From contig WQZN01000012.1 in assembly GCA_009780695.1 (NCBI GenBank), positions 22,664-86,663 of the forward strand: a stretch of DNA of 64,000 nucleotides, given 5' to 3'. Made by a program: the position numbers and the translations under genes. Shown here piece by piece: positions 1 through 10,185 of the stretch. Position 1 is the first letter of the stretch; each line of letters starts with the position of its first letter. Below the pieces are notes generated by a model. It searched no databases. It was not told the origin of the DNA and worked only from the letters and a program-made list of their open reading frames with translations. The DNA comes from Microbacteriaceae bacterium (GTDB lineage: Bacteria > Actinomycetota > Actinomycetes > Actinomycetales > Microbacteriaceae).

Positions 1-303
1 CATGGCGCCGATCGCGACGAGCAGCATGAGCTTCTTGCCCCACATGTCGCCGAGCTTGCCGAGCAGCGGGACGGCGACCGCGCCGACGAGCAGGGTCGAG
101 GTGAGCAGCCACTGCACGGTCGCGGTGTCCGAGTGGAGCTTCTGCGGCAACTCGGCCAGCACGGGCACGAGCAGCGACTGCGACAGCGAGACCACGAGCG
201 CGCCGAGGCCCACGAGGAGCAGCCAGAAGGTCGCCTTCCCGCCGCCGACCCGTTCGGCCTCGAGGTCGAGTTCGTCTTCTGATTCGGCTTCGGCGATGCG
301 CAT
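1..303 (-). CDS. MFS drug efflux transporter, DHA2-like (partial, N-terminus)
   Basis: The gene runs off the left edge; the first 101 residues are visible. They hold an acidic cytoplasmic N-terminus, a hydrophobic segment at about residues 27-47, a second segment, and then a GKLGDMWGKK loop. That loop is the conserved MFS motif A between helices 2 and 3. Multidrug exporters of this kind pump organic compounds out using the proton gradient. The ATG at 303 is chosen over an in-frame ATG at 318 because an AGAAGGA ribosome site lies just before it. It diverges from a TetR gene across a triple palindromic operator, so it is probably repressed by that TetR. The substrate cannot be told. Confidence 0.8.
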   Translation of the reverse strand, partial: MRIAEAESEDELDLEAERVGGGKATFWLLLVGLGALVVSLSQSLLVPVLAELPQKLHSDTATVQWLLTSTLLVGAVAVPLLGKLGDMWGKKLMLLVAIGAM

Positions 304-335
304 CGGTGTCCTTCTCATGCGGGCGGCAGGGTGGT

Positions 336-396
336 GTCAACGCTGTTGACAATGCTCAGTCAACACTGTTGACACGGTTCTGTCAACGCTGTTGAC
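336..396. promoter_or_regulatory. Triple 15-bp palindromic operator
   Basis: Three copies of GTCAACrCTGTTGAC lie at 336-350, 359-373 and 382-396 (r is G, A, G). Each is a near-perfect dyad, and the centres are exactly 23 bp apart. They fill the space between the divergent MFS and TetR genes, and each arm carries a TTGAC that can double as a -35 element. This is the expected layout for an autoregulating TetR repressor, which is inferred here. Confidence 0.8.
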
Positions 397-403
397 TAGG
401 TGG

Positions 404-982
404 ATGGAGCACGCGAGCGACGACGAGCAGGCCCCCGAGGCGGAGGGCGCCACTCCGACGCAGCGTGCGATCGCGCTCGCGGCGCGCGAGCTGTTCGAGG
501 CCAAGGGCTACGGCGCCGCCTCGATCCGCGAGATCGCGAAGGCGGCCGGCGTGGACCCGGCGCTCGTCATCCGCCACTTCGGGTCCAAGGACGAGCTCTT
601 CGCCCGTGTCATCGGCTTCGACGAGCACTTCGCCCCGCATCTCGACGGCCCGTTGGGCACCGTGGGCGAGCGCCTCACGGCGTACCTGCTGGATGCCTCG
701 CACACGCAGCTGCGCGCGAGCTTCAGCGCGATCGTGCGAGCCGCGGACCATGAGCGCGTGCGCGTCGAGTTCCAGGACTCGCTGCGCCGCCTGCTCGTCG
801 AGAAGCTCAGCGCGCGGATGTCGGGCGATGACACCCTGCTGCGCGCGTGGCTCGTCTCGGCGCAGCTCGTCGGGCTGATCCACTCGTGGGACGCCGTCGG
901 CGGCGAGAGCGCGACGCCGGAGGCGCGCGCACAGGTCGCCCGGCTGTACGGCGCAGCCATCCAGAAGCTCATCACCCCCTGA
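404..982 (+). CDS. TetR family transcriptional regulator
   Basis: The product is a 192-residue repressor-type regulator. Residues about 15-60 form the TetR helix-turn-helix, with the typical ASIREIAKAAGV...HFGSKDELF pattern; the C-terminal part is the variable ligand-binding domain. The ATG at 404 is preferred over an in-frame TTG at 392 because the TTG lies inside the third operator palindrome. It is divergent from the MFS exporter and 34 bp upstream of a dehydrogenase gene, so it may control both. The inducer is unknown. Confidence 0.9.
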   Translation: MEHASDDEQAPEAEGATPTQRAIALAARELFEAKGYGAASIREIAKAAGVDPALVIRHFGSKDELFARVIGFDEHFAPHLDGPLGTVGERLTAYLLDASHTQLRASFSAIVRAADHERVRVEFQDSLRRLLVEKLSARMSGDDTLLRAWLVSAQLVGLIHSWDAVGGESATPEARAQVARLYGAAIQKLITP

Positions 983-1016
983 ACCCGAACCGCCTCACGA
1001 GTCGAAGGAGACCGGA

Positions 1017-1976
1017 ATGAAGGCATGGCAGTACCCGGGCGGACACCGCCCCATCGAGCTGAACGAGGTGCCGGAACCGGTGCCCGCACCGCACCAGGTG
1101 ATCATCGACGTCAAGGCTGCGGGGCTGTGCCACTCGGACCTGATGTACATGGAGAACGGCGACGGCGTCATGCCGTTCCTGCCGATGACCCAGGGCCACG
1201 AGAACGCAGGGGTGATCAGCGCCGTCGGCAGCGAGGTCGTCGGCTTCGCGGTCGGCGATGTCGTGGGCGTCAACTCCGCGGGCGTCCAGCCGCCGCTCGG
1301 CATGTTCACCCCCGGCGGCTTCGCGGGCCGGCTCGCGGCCGACCACCGCGACCTCGCGCGCGTTCCGGCCGGCCTCGACCTGTCGCTGGCGGCGCTCGCG
1401 ACGGATGCCGGCATGACCTCGTACCACGCCATGATCAAGGCCGGCCGCGCCGCCGCGGGCATGAAGGTCGGCGTCATCGGCTTCGGCGGCCTCGGCCAGA
1501 TCGGCGCCCGCGCGGCCGTGCTGGCGGGCGCCGAGGTGCACGTGGCCGAGGTGAAGGAAGAGGTGTGGCCGCTCGCGCGGGCCGCGGGCGTCACGGCATG
1601 TGTGAAGGATGCCGATGAGTGGGCGGCCGGGGCCGCGAACCCCATGGCGGGCGGCAGCTTCGACCTGGTCGTCGACTACGCCGGCTTCGACACGACGCAG
1701 AAGGCGCTCAACGCCGTGAAGCGCGGCGGCACCGTGGTGCAGGTCGGGCTCGGCAAGCCGACGTTCACGGTCATCACCCCCTCGATCCTCGGCAAGCGGA
1801 TCATCGGCTCGCTCGGCGGCACCGTCGAGGACATCGAGGAGGTCTATGCGCTGATGCTGTCCGGCGACCTCGCCCCGGCATACACCGAGATCGCCTTCGA
1901 CGAGATCGGCGCAGGGCTCGAGAGGCTCAGGGACAACCAGGTGATCGGGCGGCTCGTCGCGCGTTTCGGGGACTAG
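1017..1976 (+). CDS. Zinc-type medium-chain alcohol dehydrogenase family protein
   Basis: This 319-residue protein of the medium-chain dehydrogenase superfamily probably oxidises an alcohol or reduces an aldehyde with NAD(P). The N-terminal GroES-like domain shows the catalytic-zinc GLCHSD (Cys38) and GHE (His61-Glu62). The Rossmann glycine motif GFGGLG lies at 155-160. Two usual features are absent: the four-cysteine structural-zinc loop, and the third zinc cysteine, whose place is taken by Asp130 (ATDAGMTSYHA). A strong GAAGGAG ribosome site precedes the ATG. It follows the TetR gene by 34 bp, so co-transcription is likely. The substrate is unknown. Confidence 0.85.
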   Translation: MKAWQYPGGHRPIELNEVPEPVPAPHQVIIDVKAAGLCHSDLMYMENGDGVMPFLPMTQGHENAGVISAVGSEVVGFAVGDVVGVNSAGVQPPLGMFTPGGFAGRLAADHRDLARVPAGLDLSLAALATDAGMTSYHAMIKAGRAAAGMKVGVIGFGGLGQIGARAAVLAGAEVHVAEVKEEVWPLARAAGVTACVKDADEWAAGAANPMAGGSFDLVVDYAGFDTTQKALNAVKRGGTVVQVGLGKPTFTVITPSILGKRIIGSLGGTVEDIEEVYALMLSGDLAPAYTEIAFDEIGAGLERLRDNQVIGRLVARFGD

Positions 1977-1997
1977 CCCGGCCCTCGCCGAGGCGCA

Positions 1998-2032
1998 CGA
2001 AGGCCCCCGGGGGACAACCCCGGGGGCCTTCG
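1998..2032. terminator. Bidirectional terminator hairpin
   Basis: A perfect 15-bp inverted repeat (CGAAGGCCCCCGGGG and its complement) with the 5-nt loop GACAA lies between the convergent dehydrogenase and ABC permease genes. It can serve both strands. Confidence 0.85.
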
Positions 2033-2043
2033 GCGTGGGTGCC

Positions 2044-3440
2044 CTACTCGACCGCGAGCGCGGCGACGGGCGAGATGCGGGTTGCCCGGCGCGACGGCGA
2101 GACCGCGGCGACGAGCGTGAGCACGGCGGCCGCGACCACGACGACGAGCACGATCGGCCAGGGGATCTGCGGCGCGACGAGACCGGGGTGCCCGTGCACG
2201 CCGCCGAGCATCGACTGCGCGCCGATCCAGCCGTAGACGAAGCCGAGCACGAGGCCGACCACGGTCGCCGTGGCCGTCAGCGCCGCCGCCTCGGCGAAGA
2301 TCATCGACCGCAGCTGCCGGCGGGTGAACCCGAGCGCGCGCATGAGCCCGAGCTCGCGGGTGCGCTGCATCACACTGAGGCTCAGGGTGTTCACGAGCCC
2401 GACCGCGGCGATGAGGGCACTGAAGCCGATCAGGATGCTGAAGACCGTGACGATGCCGCTGATGATCGGGCCGAGGCCGTTGTACTGCTGCGGGTCGTTG
2501 CGGGCGCCGATCGCGAGCATGTCCTGGAAGGTCTGCATCGTGACCGAGAACGTCGTGACGAGCGTCACGCCGATGACCAGGCCGACCGTCATCCGGCTCG
2601 ACCGCTCGGGGTAGCGCAGGGCGTTCTCGGCGGCGAGCCTCGCCGGCGTGCCGGTGCCGACCAGGCGCCCGACGACGCGCAGCACGGGCGGGATGACGCG
2701 ATCGGCGGCGAAGACGATGCCGCTGAACGAGAGCAGGCCGCCGATCAGCCCGAGCAGCACGGCGGGCGGGAACCTCAGGCCGAGCACCACCCCGGCCGCC
2801 AGGAACACGACGCCGACGATGACGAGCACGAGGGCGAGCCGGTGGCGGCGCCGGTGCACGGCGATGTCCGGGATGCTGCGCTCGGTGCTGTTGCCGAGCG
2901 CCTCGACGGGGCGCACGTCGAGCACGCGGCGCGAGCCGACCCAGGCCGCGAGCCAGGTCGTCATCGCGACCGCGACCACCGGCAGCAGGATCGTCGGGGT
3001 CGCGTACGAGTAGACGAACGGGCGGAAGATGCGGGATGCCACCGCCAGGTGCCCCACGAGGGCGGCGACGCCCGTGCCGATGACCGCGCCGACGACGGCG
3101 CCGATGACCCCGACGAGCAGCCCCTCGCGGGCGATCCGGCCGCGCTCGGCGCGGGCCGACGAGCCGATGAGGCGCAGCAGCGCGATCTGCCGGGTGCGGC
3201 CCGCGACCACGGTCGCGACGGTGTTGGAGGTGACGACCCCGCTGACATACAGCGAGAGCACGATGAACGAGATCGCGGCGAGGCCGAGCAGCAGGGGCAC
3301 CGTGTGCACGCTCGCGCCGGCCACCGGGTCGGCGCGCACGGCGGCGGAGATGATGCCGTCGAACTGCACGAGCGCGACTCCGAAGGTGCCGGCGATGACC
3401 GCGACGATCAGCGTCGGGATCTGGCCGCGCAGGCTCGGCT

Positions 3441-3444
<4 letters not shown>
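2044..3444 (-). CDS. ABC transporter permease, FtsX-like (two FtsX domains)
   Basis: This 466-residue integral membrane protein is the permease of a MacB/LolCE-like exporter. Two similar FtsX blocks are visible. The first runs from about residue 50 and has VVAGRTRQIALLRLIG; the second is C-terminal and has VMQRTRELGLMRALGFTRRQL. Both are followed by hydrophobic helices and end in a PVAAL-type tail. No large extracellular domain separates the helices, so it is shorter than the 800-residue actinobacterial permeases. The ATG overlaps the stop codon of the ATPase gene (ATGA), showing translational coupling. The cargo is unknown; lipoproteins, peptides or drugs are typical for the family. Confidence 0.88.
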
Positions 3445-4202
<758 letters not shown>

Positions 4203-4353
4203 GCAGCCGAAGTTAGGGAGCCGCCCCCAAGAAACCGCCGAGAACGCGGAATCGAATCGATCCGACACGCGCATCGGCGCGGTACCGCGGCGAGCCGTCG
4301 TCGATGTGATCGACTCTTCAGGAACGACGAATCAACGCAAAGGGGCGCACAGC

Positions 4354-5400
4354 GTGAGCATCAAGGTCATCCATGTCGGTCTCGGAGGGTGGGGCGGCAA
4401 CTGGGCCCGCCAGGCCATCCCGCCGGTGCGCGAAGTGGAGGTCGCGGCGATCGTCGACCCGCATGAGCCGACCCTGCGCGCCGTGCAGGCGGACATCGGC
4501 ATCCCGGCCGAGCGCGCCTTCGCGTCGCTCACGGCGGCCCTCGCCGCGGTGCAGGCGGACGCCGTCGTGATCACGGCACCCGCGGTGGTGCACATCCCGC
4601 TCGCCATCGAGGCGCTCGAGGCCGGCAAGCACGTGCTCGTCGAGAAGCCGTTCGCCAACACGGCGGCCGAGGCGCTCACCGCCGTGCAGCGCGCCGAGGA
4701 GCTCGGCCTGATCCTGCAGGTGAGCCAGAACTACCGCAGCTATCCGGCGCCGAAGGTCGTGCGCGACCTGCTCGAGCGTGGCGAGCTCGGCGAGCTGGCC
4801 GCGATCAACATCGACTTCCGGCAATGGGACAACGACCTGCCGAAGGAGACGCACCGGCACTACGCGTTCCCGCACCCCATGATCAACGACATGGCGATCC
4901 ACCACTTCGACCTGCTGCGCATGGTCACCGGGCAGGAGGCCGTGCGGGTGTACGCCAAGGCGTCGTACCCGTCGTTCAGCAAGTACGGCGAGGAGGCGCA
5001 GGCCGCGATGACCATCGAGATGGCGAACGGCCTGGTGGTCAGCTACCGCGGCAGCTGGCTGAGCCGCGGGAAGCCGACCGCGTGGGCGGGCGAGTGGAGC
5101 ATCCAGGGCGAGGACGGCGAGATCTTCTTCACGAGCCGCGGCAGCAAGGGGCCCGTCGAGGACGCCTCGGGCGACCTCGTCACGATCCTGCGGTCGGGGA
5201 AGAAGCGCCCCGAGACGCTGCCGCTGCCGGAAGCGGAGCTCTACGACCGCTCCGCCGGGCTGCAGGTCTTCGCCCGCGCGATCGCCGGCGGCCCCGCGCC
5301 CGAGACGCTCGGCCGCTCGAACCTCGGCAGCCTCGCGCTGATGGAGGCGGCCGCCCGCTCGGCGGCGTCGGGCCGCGTCGAGGAGGTGGTCCTGCCGTGA
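4354..5400 (+). CDS. Gfo/Idh/MocA family oxidoreductase
   Basis: This 348-residue NAD(P)-dependent dehydrogenase acts on a sugar, inositol or related polyol; the exact substrate cannot be read from the sequence. The N-terminal Rossmann fold begins at once with GLGGWGG (9-15), and the EKP motif (97-99) supplies the family's catalytic lysine. The second half is the usual open beta-sheet domain. The GTG at 4354 is chosen because AAAGGGG lies 8-9 nt before it and because the Rossmann strand starts immediately. The stop overlaps the GTG of the ThuA gene, so the two are translationally coupled. Confidence 0.9.
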   Translation: MSIKVIHVGLGGWGGNWARQAIPPVREVEVAAIVDPHEPTLRAVQADIGIPAERAFASLTAALAAVQADAVVITAPAVVHIPLAIEALEAGKHVLVEKPFANTAAEALTAVQRAEELGLILQVSQNYRSYPAPKVVRDLLERGELGELAAINIDFRQWDNDLPKETHRHYAFPHPMINDMAIHHFDLLRMVTGQEAVRVYAKASYPSFSKYGEEAQAAMTIEMANGLVVSYRGSWLSRGKPTAWAGEWSIQGEDGEIFFTSRGSKGPVEDASGDLVTILRSGKKRPETLPLPEAELYDRSAGLQVFARAIAGGPAPETLGRSNLGSLALMEAAARSAASGRVEEVVLP

Positions 5401-6161
5401 CCTCCCAGGCCGCTGACACGCCCATCCGCGTCCTCGTCTGGGGCGAGAACCTGCACGAGACGAGCGGCGACCCGGTCGTGCTCGGGCACTACCCCGACGG
5501 CATGCACACCGTGATCGCGGATGCCCTGCGCCGGCACCTCGGCGACCAGGCCGTCGTGGCGACGGCGACCCTGCAGGACCCGGAGCACGGGCTGACCGAC
5601 GAGGTCCTCGCCGAGACGGACGTGCTGCTGTGGTGGGGGCACATGGGCCACGACCAGGTCACCGACGAGGTGGTCGAGCGCGTGCATGCGCGCGTGCACT
5701 CCGGCATGGGCATCCTCGTGCTGCACTCGGGGCACTACTCGAAGATCTTCAAGCGGCTCATGGGCACCACCTGCTCGCTCAAGTGGCGCAACGACGGCGA
5801 GCGCGAGCTCGTCTGGACGGTCGCACCGTCGCACCCGATCGCCGAGGGGGTGCCGCAGCCGATCGTGATCCCGCAGCAGGAGATGTACGGCGAGTACTTC
5901 GACATCCCGACCCCCGAGGCGACCGTCTTCATCTCGTCCTTCGCGGGCGGCGAGGTGTTCCGCTCGGGCGTGACCTACACGCGCGGGCTCGGCCGGGTGT
6001 TCTACTTCTCGCCGGGCGACCAGGAGTTCCCCGTCTACCATCACCCCGACGTGCAGCGCGTGCTCGCGAACGGCGTGCGCTGGGCGAGGCCGCAGGGCGC
6101 GCAGTACGAGCTCACGGCCGACTACCACGCGCGGGAGTGGTTCGCGCCGGCCGCCGACTGA
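5397..6161 (+). CDS. ThuA domain protein (trehalose-utilisation type)
   Basis: This 254-residue protein has the ThuA/class I glutaminase-like fold: [10 protein letters not shown] at the start, LWWGHMGHD in the middle, VLHSGHYSK, then FSPGDQEFP. In rhizobia ThuA works with the oxidoreductase ThuB in oxidising trehalose or related disaccharides. The start GTG overlaps the stop of a Gfo/Idh/MocA gene (GTGA), with GAGGAGG upstream, so this looks like a ThuAB-like pair. No sugar transporter is adjacent, so trehalose as substrate is only a family-based inference. Confidence 0.85.
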   Translation: MTSQAADTPIRVLVWGENLHETSGDPVVLGHYPDGMHTVIADALRRHLGDQAVVATATLQDPEHGLTDEVLAETDVLLWWGHMGHDQVTDEVVERVHARVHSGMGILVLHSGHYSKIFKRLMGTTCSLKWRNDGERELVWTVAPSHPIAEGVPQPIVIPQQEMYGEYFDIPTPEATVFISSFAGGEVFRSGVTYTRGLGRVFYFSPGDQEFPVYHHPDVQRVLANGVRWARPQGAQYELTADYHAREWFAPAAD

Positions 6162-6271
6162 TCGCATGCGGGCGCCCGCACGGGGCCGCTCGACGTGCAG
6201 TGTGACGCAGCATGTCGCGCGGGCGGGCGCTCGCCGGGTTCGCTCGGGCGGAACCGGTTACTGTCGAGCCG

Positions 6272-7228
6272 ATGCTCGAACACGCCCCGCAGCCCGCGAC
6301 ATCCTCGACCAGCGAGACCGCCGCGCCCGACCGCACGACGCGCGGGCCGCTCTCGCGGCGCGTCACGCTCGTGCTCGGCGTCGTCGCCGCGGCCGTGGTC
6401 GTCGCCCTGGCGATCGTGCTCGCGCGCGTGTTCCTCTTCCACACCGCGGCGGGCGCGTCGTTCCTGAAGGCGTTCCCGGGCCAGTCCGAGCTGCCCGCGT
6501 GGGCGCCCGTCGGCCAGCCGCTGTGGGCCCAGTGGCAGCACTGGCTCAACGCCTTCTTCATGGTGCTGGTGATCAAGACCGGTTGGACGATCCGCCGCAA
6601 CCCGCGCCCGAGCGGGTCCTGGCTCGCGAGGAACAGCCGCCGCCGCATCACGCTCGAGCAGTTCATCCACCTGCTGCTCGACGTCTTCTGGCTGGCGAAC
6701 GGCGTGATCTTCTGGGTGCTGCTGTTCGCGACCCGCCAGTGGGTGCGCGTCGTTCCCGTGCACTGGGATGTCTTCCCCAACGCCCTCTCGGCGGCGCTGC
6801 AGTACGCGAGCCTCAACTGGCCGACCGAGGACGGCTGGGCGAACTACAACGCGCTGCAGCTGCTGGCCTACTTCGTGACGATCTTCATCGCGGCCCCGCT
6901 CGCGGCCGTCACGGGCTACCGCATGAGCCCGCTGTGGCCGAAGAAGAACCAGCGCCTCTCGCGCCTGTTCCCGAACGACCTCGCGCGCCGGCTGCACTAC
7001 CCCGTGATGCTGTATTTCGTCGTGTTCGTCGTCGTGCACGTCACCCTGGTGCTCGCGACGGGTGCGCTGCGCAACCTCAACCACATGTTCTGGGGCTCGG
7101 ACAGCACGGGCAGCTGGGCCGGCTTCTGGATGTTCGTGCTCGGCATCGCGGCGATCGTCGCCGCCGTCATCGCACTGCGGCCGTCGGTCGTGCGCTGGCT
7201 CGGCTCGCTGCTCGGCAAGGTCGGTTGA
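6272..7228 (+). CDS. Cytochrome b561/b6-like membrane protein
   Basis: This 318-residue membrane protein has about five hydrophobic segments (near residues 30-50, 88-100, 130-155, 195-215 and 245-265, with another at the end). It carries histidines placed to bind heme, such as WQHWLNAFF, EQFIHLLLD, LHYPVML and VVHVTLV. The pattern matches cytochrome b subunits that pass electrons through the membrane, as in formate dehydrogenase gamma or b561 proteins. A TACTGT -10 box lies 7 nt before the ATG, suggesting a leaderless mRNA. No partner oxidoreductase gene is next to it, so its redox partner is unknown. Confidence 0.75.
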   Translation: MLEHAPQPATSSTSETAAPDRTTRGPLSRRVTLVLGVVAAAVVVALAIVLARVFLFHTAAGASFLKAFPGQSELPAWAPVGQPLWAQWQHWLNAFFMVLVIKTGWTIRRNPRPSGSWLARNSRRRITLEQFIHLLLDVFWLANGVIFWVLLFATRQWVRVVPVHWDVFPNALSAALQYASLNWPTEDGWANYNALQLLAYFVTIFIAAPLAAVTGYRMSPLWPKKNQRLSRLFPNDLARRLHYPVMLYFVVFVVVHVTLVLATGALRNLNHMFWGSDSTGSWAGFWMFVLGIAAIVAAVIALRPSVVRWLGSLLGKVG

Positions 7229-7241
7229 GCGGGGCTCCCGC

Positions 7242-8678
7242 TCACTCGGCGTTCGAGGCGTGCGGCTCGTGCGCCTCGAGGAACTCGTAGACCGCGACGC
7301 GGTCGACGCCCGTGAAGGTGCCCGACGGCATCGCCGCGAGCAGTGACGAGTTGAGGCGCGCGCTCGGCCACGCGTTCTCGCTCCACTTGGTCGCGAGCTC
7401 GGCCTCGGGCGTGCGGCAGCAGGTCGGGTCCGGGCACGTCGAGGTGAGGCGCACCGCGGTGTCGCGGCCGCGGAACCACTTCGAGTGTGCGAACTTCGTG
7501 CCCACCGAGAGCGAGAAGTCGCCCGTGCCCGAGGACTCGATCTTCGACGTGCACCAGTAGGTGCCGACCGGCTTGTCGGTGTACTGGTGGTACGGCGACA
7601 GCCGGTCGTCGAGCTCGAAGACCTGGCGCGCGCTCCAGAACCGGCACACCACCTGGCCCTCGACCGAGCCCAGGGCATCCGTCGGGAACTGCACGTCGTC
7701 GTTCTCGTAGGCCTTCGAGATCGCGCCCGACGAGTGCACCTTGAGGAAGTGCACCGGGATGCCGAGGTGCTGGGTCGCGAGGTTGGTGAAGCGGTGCGCG
7801 GCCGTCTCGTAGGAGACGGCGAAGGCGTCCCGCAGGTCCTCGACCGACAGCTCGCGCGCCCGCTTGGCGCCCTCGAGGAAGTCGACCGCGCTCGCCTCGG
7901 GCACGAGCAGCGCGCCCGCGAGGTAGTTCGTCTCGACGCGCTGGCGCAGCAGCTCGCCGTAGTCCTGCGGCTCGGGCCGCCCGAGCACGTGCGTCGCGAT
8001 GGCCTGCAGCAGCGCCGTGCGCGGGTCGGTGCCCGTCTGGTGCACGGGCAGGTAGATGCGGCCCGACTTGCGGTCGGTCACGCTGCGCGTCGTGTTCGGC
8101 AGGTCGTGCACGTAGTGCAGCGTGAAGCCGAGGTGCGCGGCGAGCTCGGCGGATGCCCGTTGCGACAGCGGGCCGCCGCGGTGGCCGATCGCCGCCAGCA
8201 GCTCGCGCGCCGCGGCCTCGAGCTCGGGGTAGTAGTTGTTCTTCGCCCGCTGCTCGGCCCGCAGCTCGGTGTTCGCCCGGCGTGCCTCCTCGGGCGTCGC
8301 CGCCCGCTCGGTGTGCAGCCGCTCGAGCTCGCCCGTGAGCGCGAGGATCGTCTCGATCGCCTCGTCGGACAGCGACTTGCGCAGCGGCACGCGGCCGAGG
8401 CCGAGGGAGGCGAAGACGGTGCCGCGCTGCGCCCGCTCGAGCGCGATCTCGAGGCCGGCGCGCTTCGTCGGCGGCTCGCTCGAGAGCAGCGCGTCGACGT
8501 CGACGCCGAGCGCGGAGGCGAGCTTCTCGACCTCGCTGAGCTTGAGCTCGCGGCGGCCGTTCTCGATGACCGAGAGCTGGCTCGGCGCACGGTCGATGGC
8601 GGCGGCGAGCGACTCGAGCGTGAGGCCGCGCTCGCCGCGGAGCTGGCGGATGCGGCGGCCGATGATCAGCGGATCCAT
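7242..8678 (-). CDS. XRE/ImmA-IrrE-like regulator of acetate metabolism, RamB/ScfR type (copy 1)
   Basis: This 478-residue regulator has an N-terminal Cro/C1 helix-turn-helix (about residues 8-60, [19 protein letters not shown]). A long ImmA/IrrE-like middle domain follows, then the C-terminal domain of short-chain fatty acyl regulators, with CPDPTCC near the end. The usual HExxH zinc-protease motif is not intact (AIATHVLGR), so it is probably a sensor rather than a protease. It is divergent from aceA-aceB, the position expected for RamB, which controls glyoxylate-cycle genes in Corynebacterium. A GAAGAG sequence precedes the ATG. The ligand is not known from the sequence. Confidence 0.88.
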   Translation of the reverse strand: MDPLIIGRRIRQLRGERGLTLESLAAAIDRAPSQLSVIENGRRELKLSEVEKLASALGVDVDALLSSEPPTKRAGLEIALERAQRGTVFASLGLGRVPLRKSLSDEAIETILALTGELERLHTERAATPEEARRANTELRAEQRAKNNYYPELEAAARELLAAIGHRGGPLSQRASAELAAHLGFTLHYVHDLPNTTRSVTDRKSGRIYLPVHQTGTDPRTALLQAIATHVLGRPEPQDYGELLRQRVETNYLAGALLVPEASAVDFLEGAKRARELSVEDLRDAFAVSYETAAHRFTNLATQHLGIPVHFLKVHSSGAISKAYENDDVQFPTDALGSVEGQVVCRFWSARQVFELDDRLSPYHQYTDKPVGTYWCTSKIESSGTGDFSLSVGTKFAHSKWFRGRDTAVRLTSTCPDPTCCRTPEAELATKWSENAWPSARLNSSLLAAMPSGTFTGVDRVAVYEFLEAHEPHASNAE

Positions 8679-8715
8679 CTCTTCATGATGACGGGAGGCG
8701 GGGCATCCTGAACCC

Positions 8716-8749
8716 TTCTGCTGCGCAGAAAAAGCGCGATATTTCTGCG
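8716..8749. promoter_or_regulatory. TTCTGC-type palindrome between ramB-like gene and aceA
   Basis: A perfect dyad TTCTGC-TGC-GCAGAA lies at 8716-8730, followed by another half-site TTCTGCG at 8743-8749. It sits in the 146-bp divergent intergenic region and is a candidate binding site for the neighbouring regulator. Confidence 0.5.
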
Positions 8750-8824
8750 TGCGGATGTCTGCACACGCCGGTTTCCGGGGCTGATGCTCGTCTCAGGCCA
8801 CCCGCAATCGTCGAAGGAGACGAC

Positions 8825-10135
8825 ATGTTCAACACCACTCGCCCCGGCGACCAGACCCAGACCGCAGCAGAGCTCGAGACCGAGTGGGCCGCGGACCCGC
8901 GCTGGTCGAACACGACCCGCGACTACACCGCCGCCGACGTGATCTCGCTGCGCGGCCCCGTCCGCGAGGAGCACACGCTCGCCCGCCGCGGCGCCGAGCG
9001 CCTGCGCGAGCTGATCGCGGCGAGCGGCGAGGACCCCTCGTACTGGGTCGCGGCCCTCGGCGCCCTCACCGGAAACCAGGCCGTGCAACAGGTCAAGGCC
9101 GGCCTCGACGCCATCTACCTCTCGGGCTGGCAGGTCGCGGCCGATGCCAACCTCTCCGGCCAGACCTACCCCGACCAGAGCCTGTACCCCGCCAACTCGG
9201 TGCCGGCCGTCGTGCGCCGCATCAACAACGCGCTGCTGCGCACGGGCCAGATCGAGTTCGCCGAACGCGGCGAGGCGGCCCGCGAGTGGAACGTGCCGAT
9301 CGTGGCGGATGCCGAAGCCGGCTTCGGCGGCCCGCTCAACGCCTACGAGCTCATGCACGGCATGATCCAGGCGGGCGCCGCGGGCGTGCACTGGGAGGAC
9401 CAGCTCGCGAGCGAGAAGAAGTGCGGCCACATGGGCGGCAAGGTGCTCGTCCCGACCTCGCAGCACATCCGCACGCTCAACGCGGCGCGGCTCGCGGCGG
9501 ACGTCGCCGACGTGCCGACCGTGATCATCGCCCGCACGGATGCCCTCGCCGCGACCCTGCTGACGAGCGACGTCGACGAGCGCGACCGGCCGTTCCTGAC
9601 CGGCGAGCGCACGGCCGAGGGCTTCTACGAGGTCGAGAACGGCATCCGCCCGGTCATCGGCCGCGGCCTCGCATACGCGCCCTACGCCGACCTGCTCTGG
9701 GTCGAGTCGAGCAAGCCCGACCTCGAGCTCGCGCGCACCTTCGCCGAGGCGATCCACGACATCTACCCCGACCAGCAGCTCGCGTACAACTGCTCGCCGA
9801 GCTTCAACTGGCGGCAGCACCTCGACGACGACCAGATCGCGTCGTTCCAGCGCGAGCTGTCGGCCATGGGCTACGCCTTCCAGTTCATCACGCTGGCCGG
9901 CTTCCACGCCCTGAACCACTCGATGTTCGACCTGGCCCACGGCTACAAGGACCGCCAGATGTCGGCCTACGTCGAGCTGCAGGAGGCGGAGTTCGCCTCC
10001 GAAGCGCGCGGCTACACCGCGACCAAGCACCAGGCCGAAGTCGGCACCGGCTACTTCGACCGCGTCGCGACCGCCCTCAACCCGGGCGCGTCGACCCTCG
10101 CTCTCGTCGGCTCCACCGAGTCCGAGCAGTTCTAG
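8825..10135 (+). CDS. aceA: Isocitrate lyase
   Basis: This 436-residue enzyme splits isocitrate into glyoxylate and succinate, the first step of the glyoxylate shunt. The catalytic signature KKCGHMGGK is present, with the active cysteine at about residue 200. Further family blocks include [20 protein letters not shown] and YNCSPSFNW. Length matches the short bacterial type. A GAAGGAG ribosome site precedes the ATG. aceB follows 50 bp downstream on the same strand, so the pair is probably one operon. A divergent RamB/ScfR-type gene is the likely controller. Confidence 0.97.
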   Translation: MFNTTRPGDQTQTAAELETEWAADPRWSNTTRDYTAADVISLRGPVREEHTLARRGAERLRELIAASGEDPSYWVAALGALTGNQAVQQVKAGLDAIYLSGWQVAADANLSGQTYPDQSLYPANSVPAVVRRINNALLRTGQIEFAERGEAAREWNVPIVADAEAGFGGPLNAYELMHGMIQAGAAGVHWEDQLASEKKCGHMGGKVLVPTSQHIRTLNAARLAADVADVPTVIIARTDALAATLLTSDVDERDRPFLTGERTAEGFYEVENGIRPVIGRGLAYAPYADLLWVESSKPDLELARTFAEAIHDIYPDQQLAYNCSPSFNWRQHLDDDQIASFQRELSAMGYAFQFITLAGFHALNHSMFDLAHGYKDRQMSAYVELQEAEFASEARGYTATKHQAEVGTGYFDRVATALNPGASTLALVGSTESEQF

Positions 10136-10185
10136 CGCGACATCTGCCGCGCACCACCGCACTTCACCTCAGCACGGAGCACATC

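Noticed and set aside
392..403. TTG start for the TetR gene at 392
   Set aside because: It lies inside the third operator palindrome and adds four non-conserved residues; the ATG at 404 is more likely.
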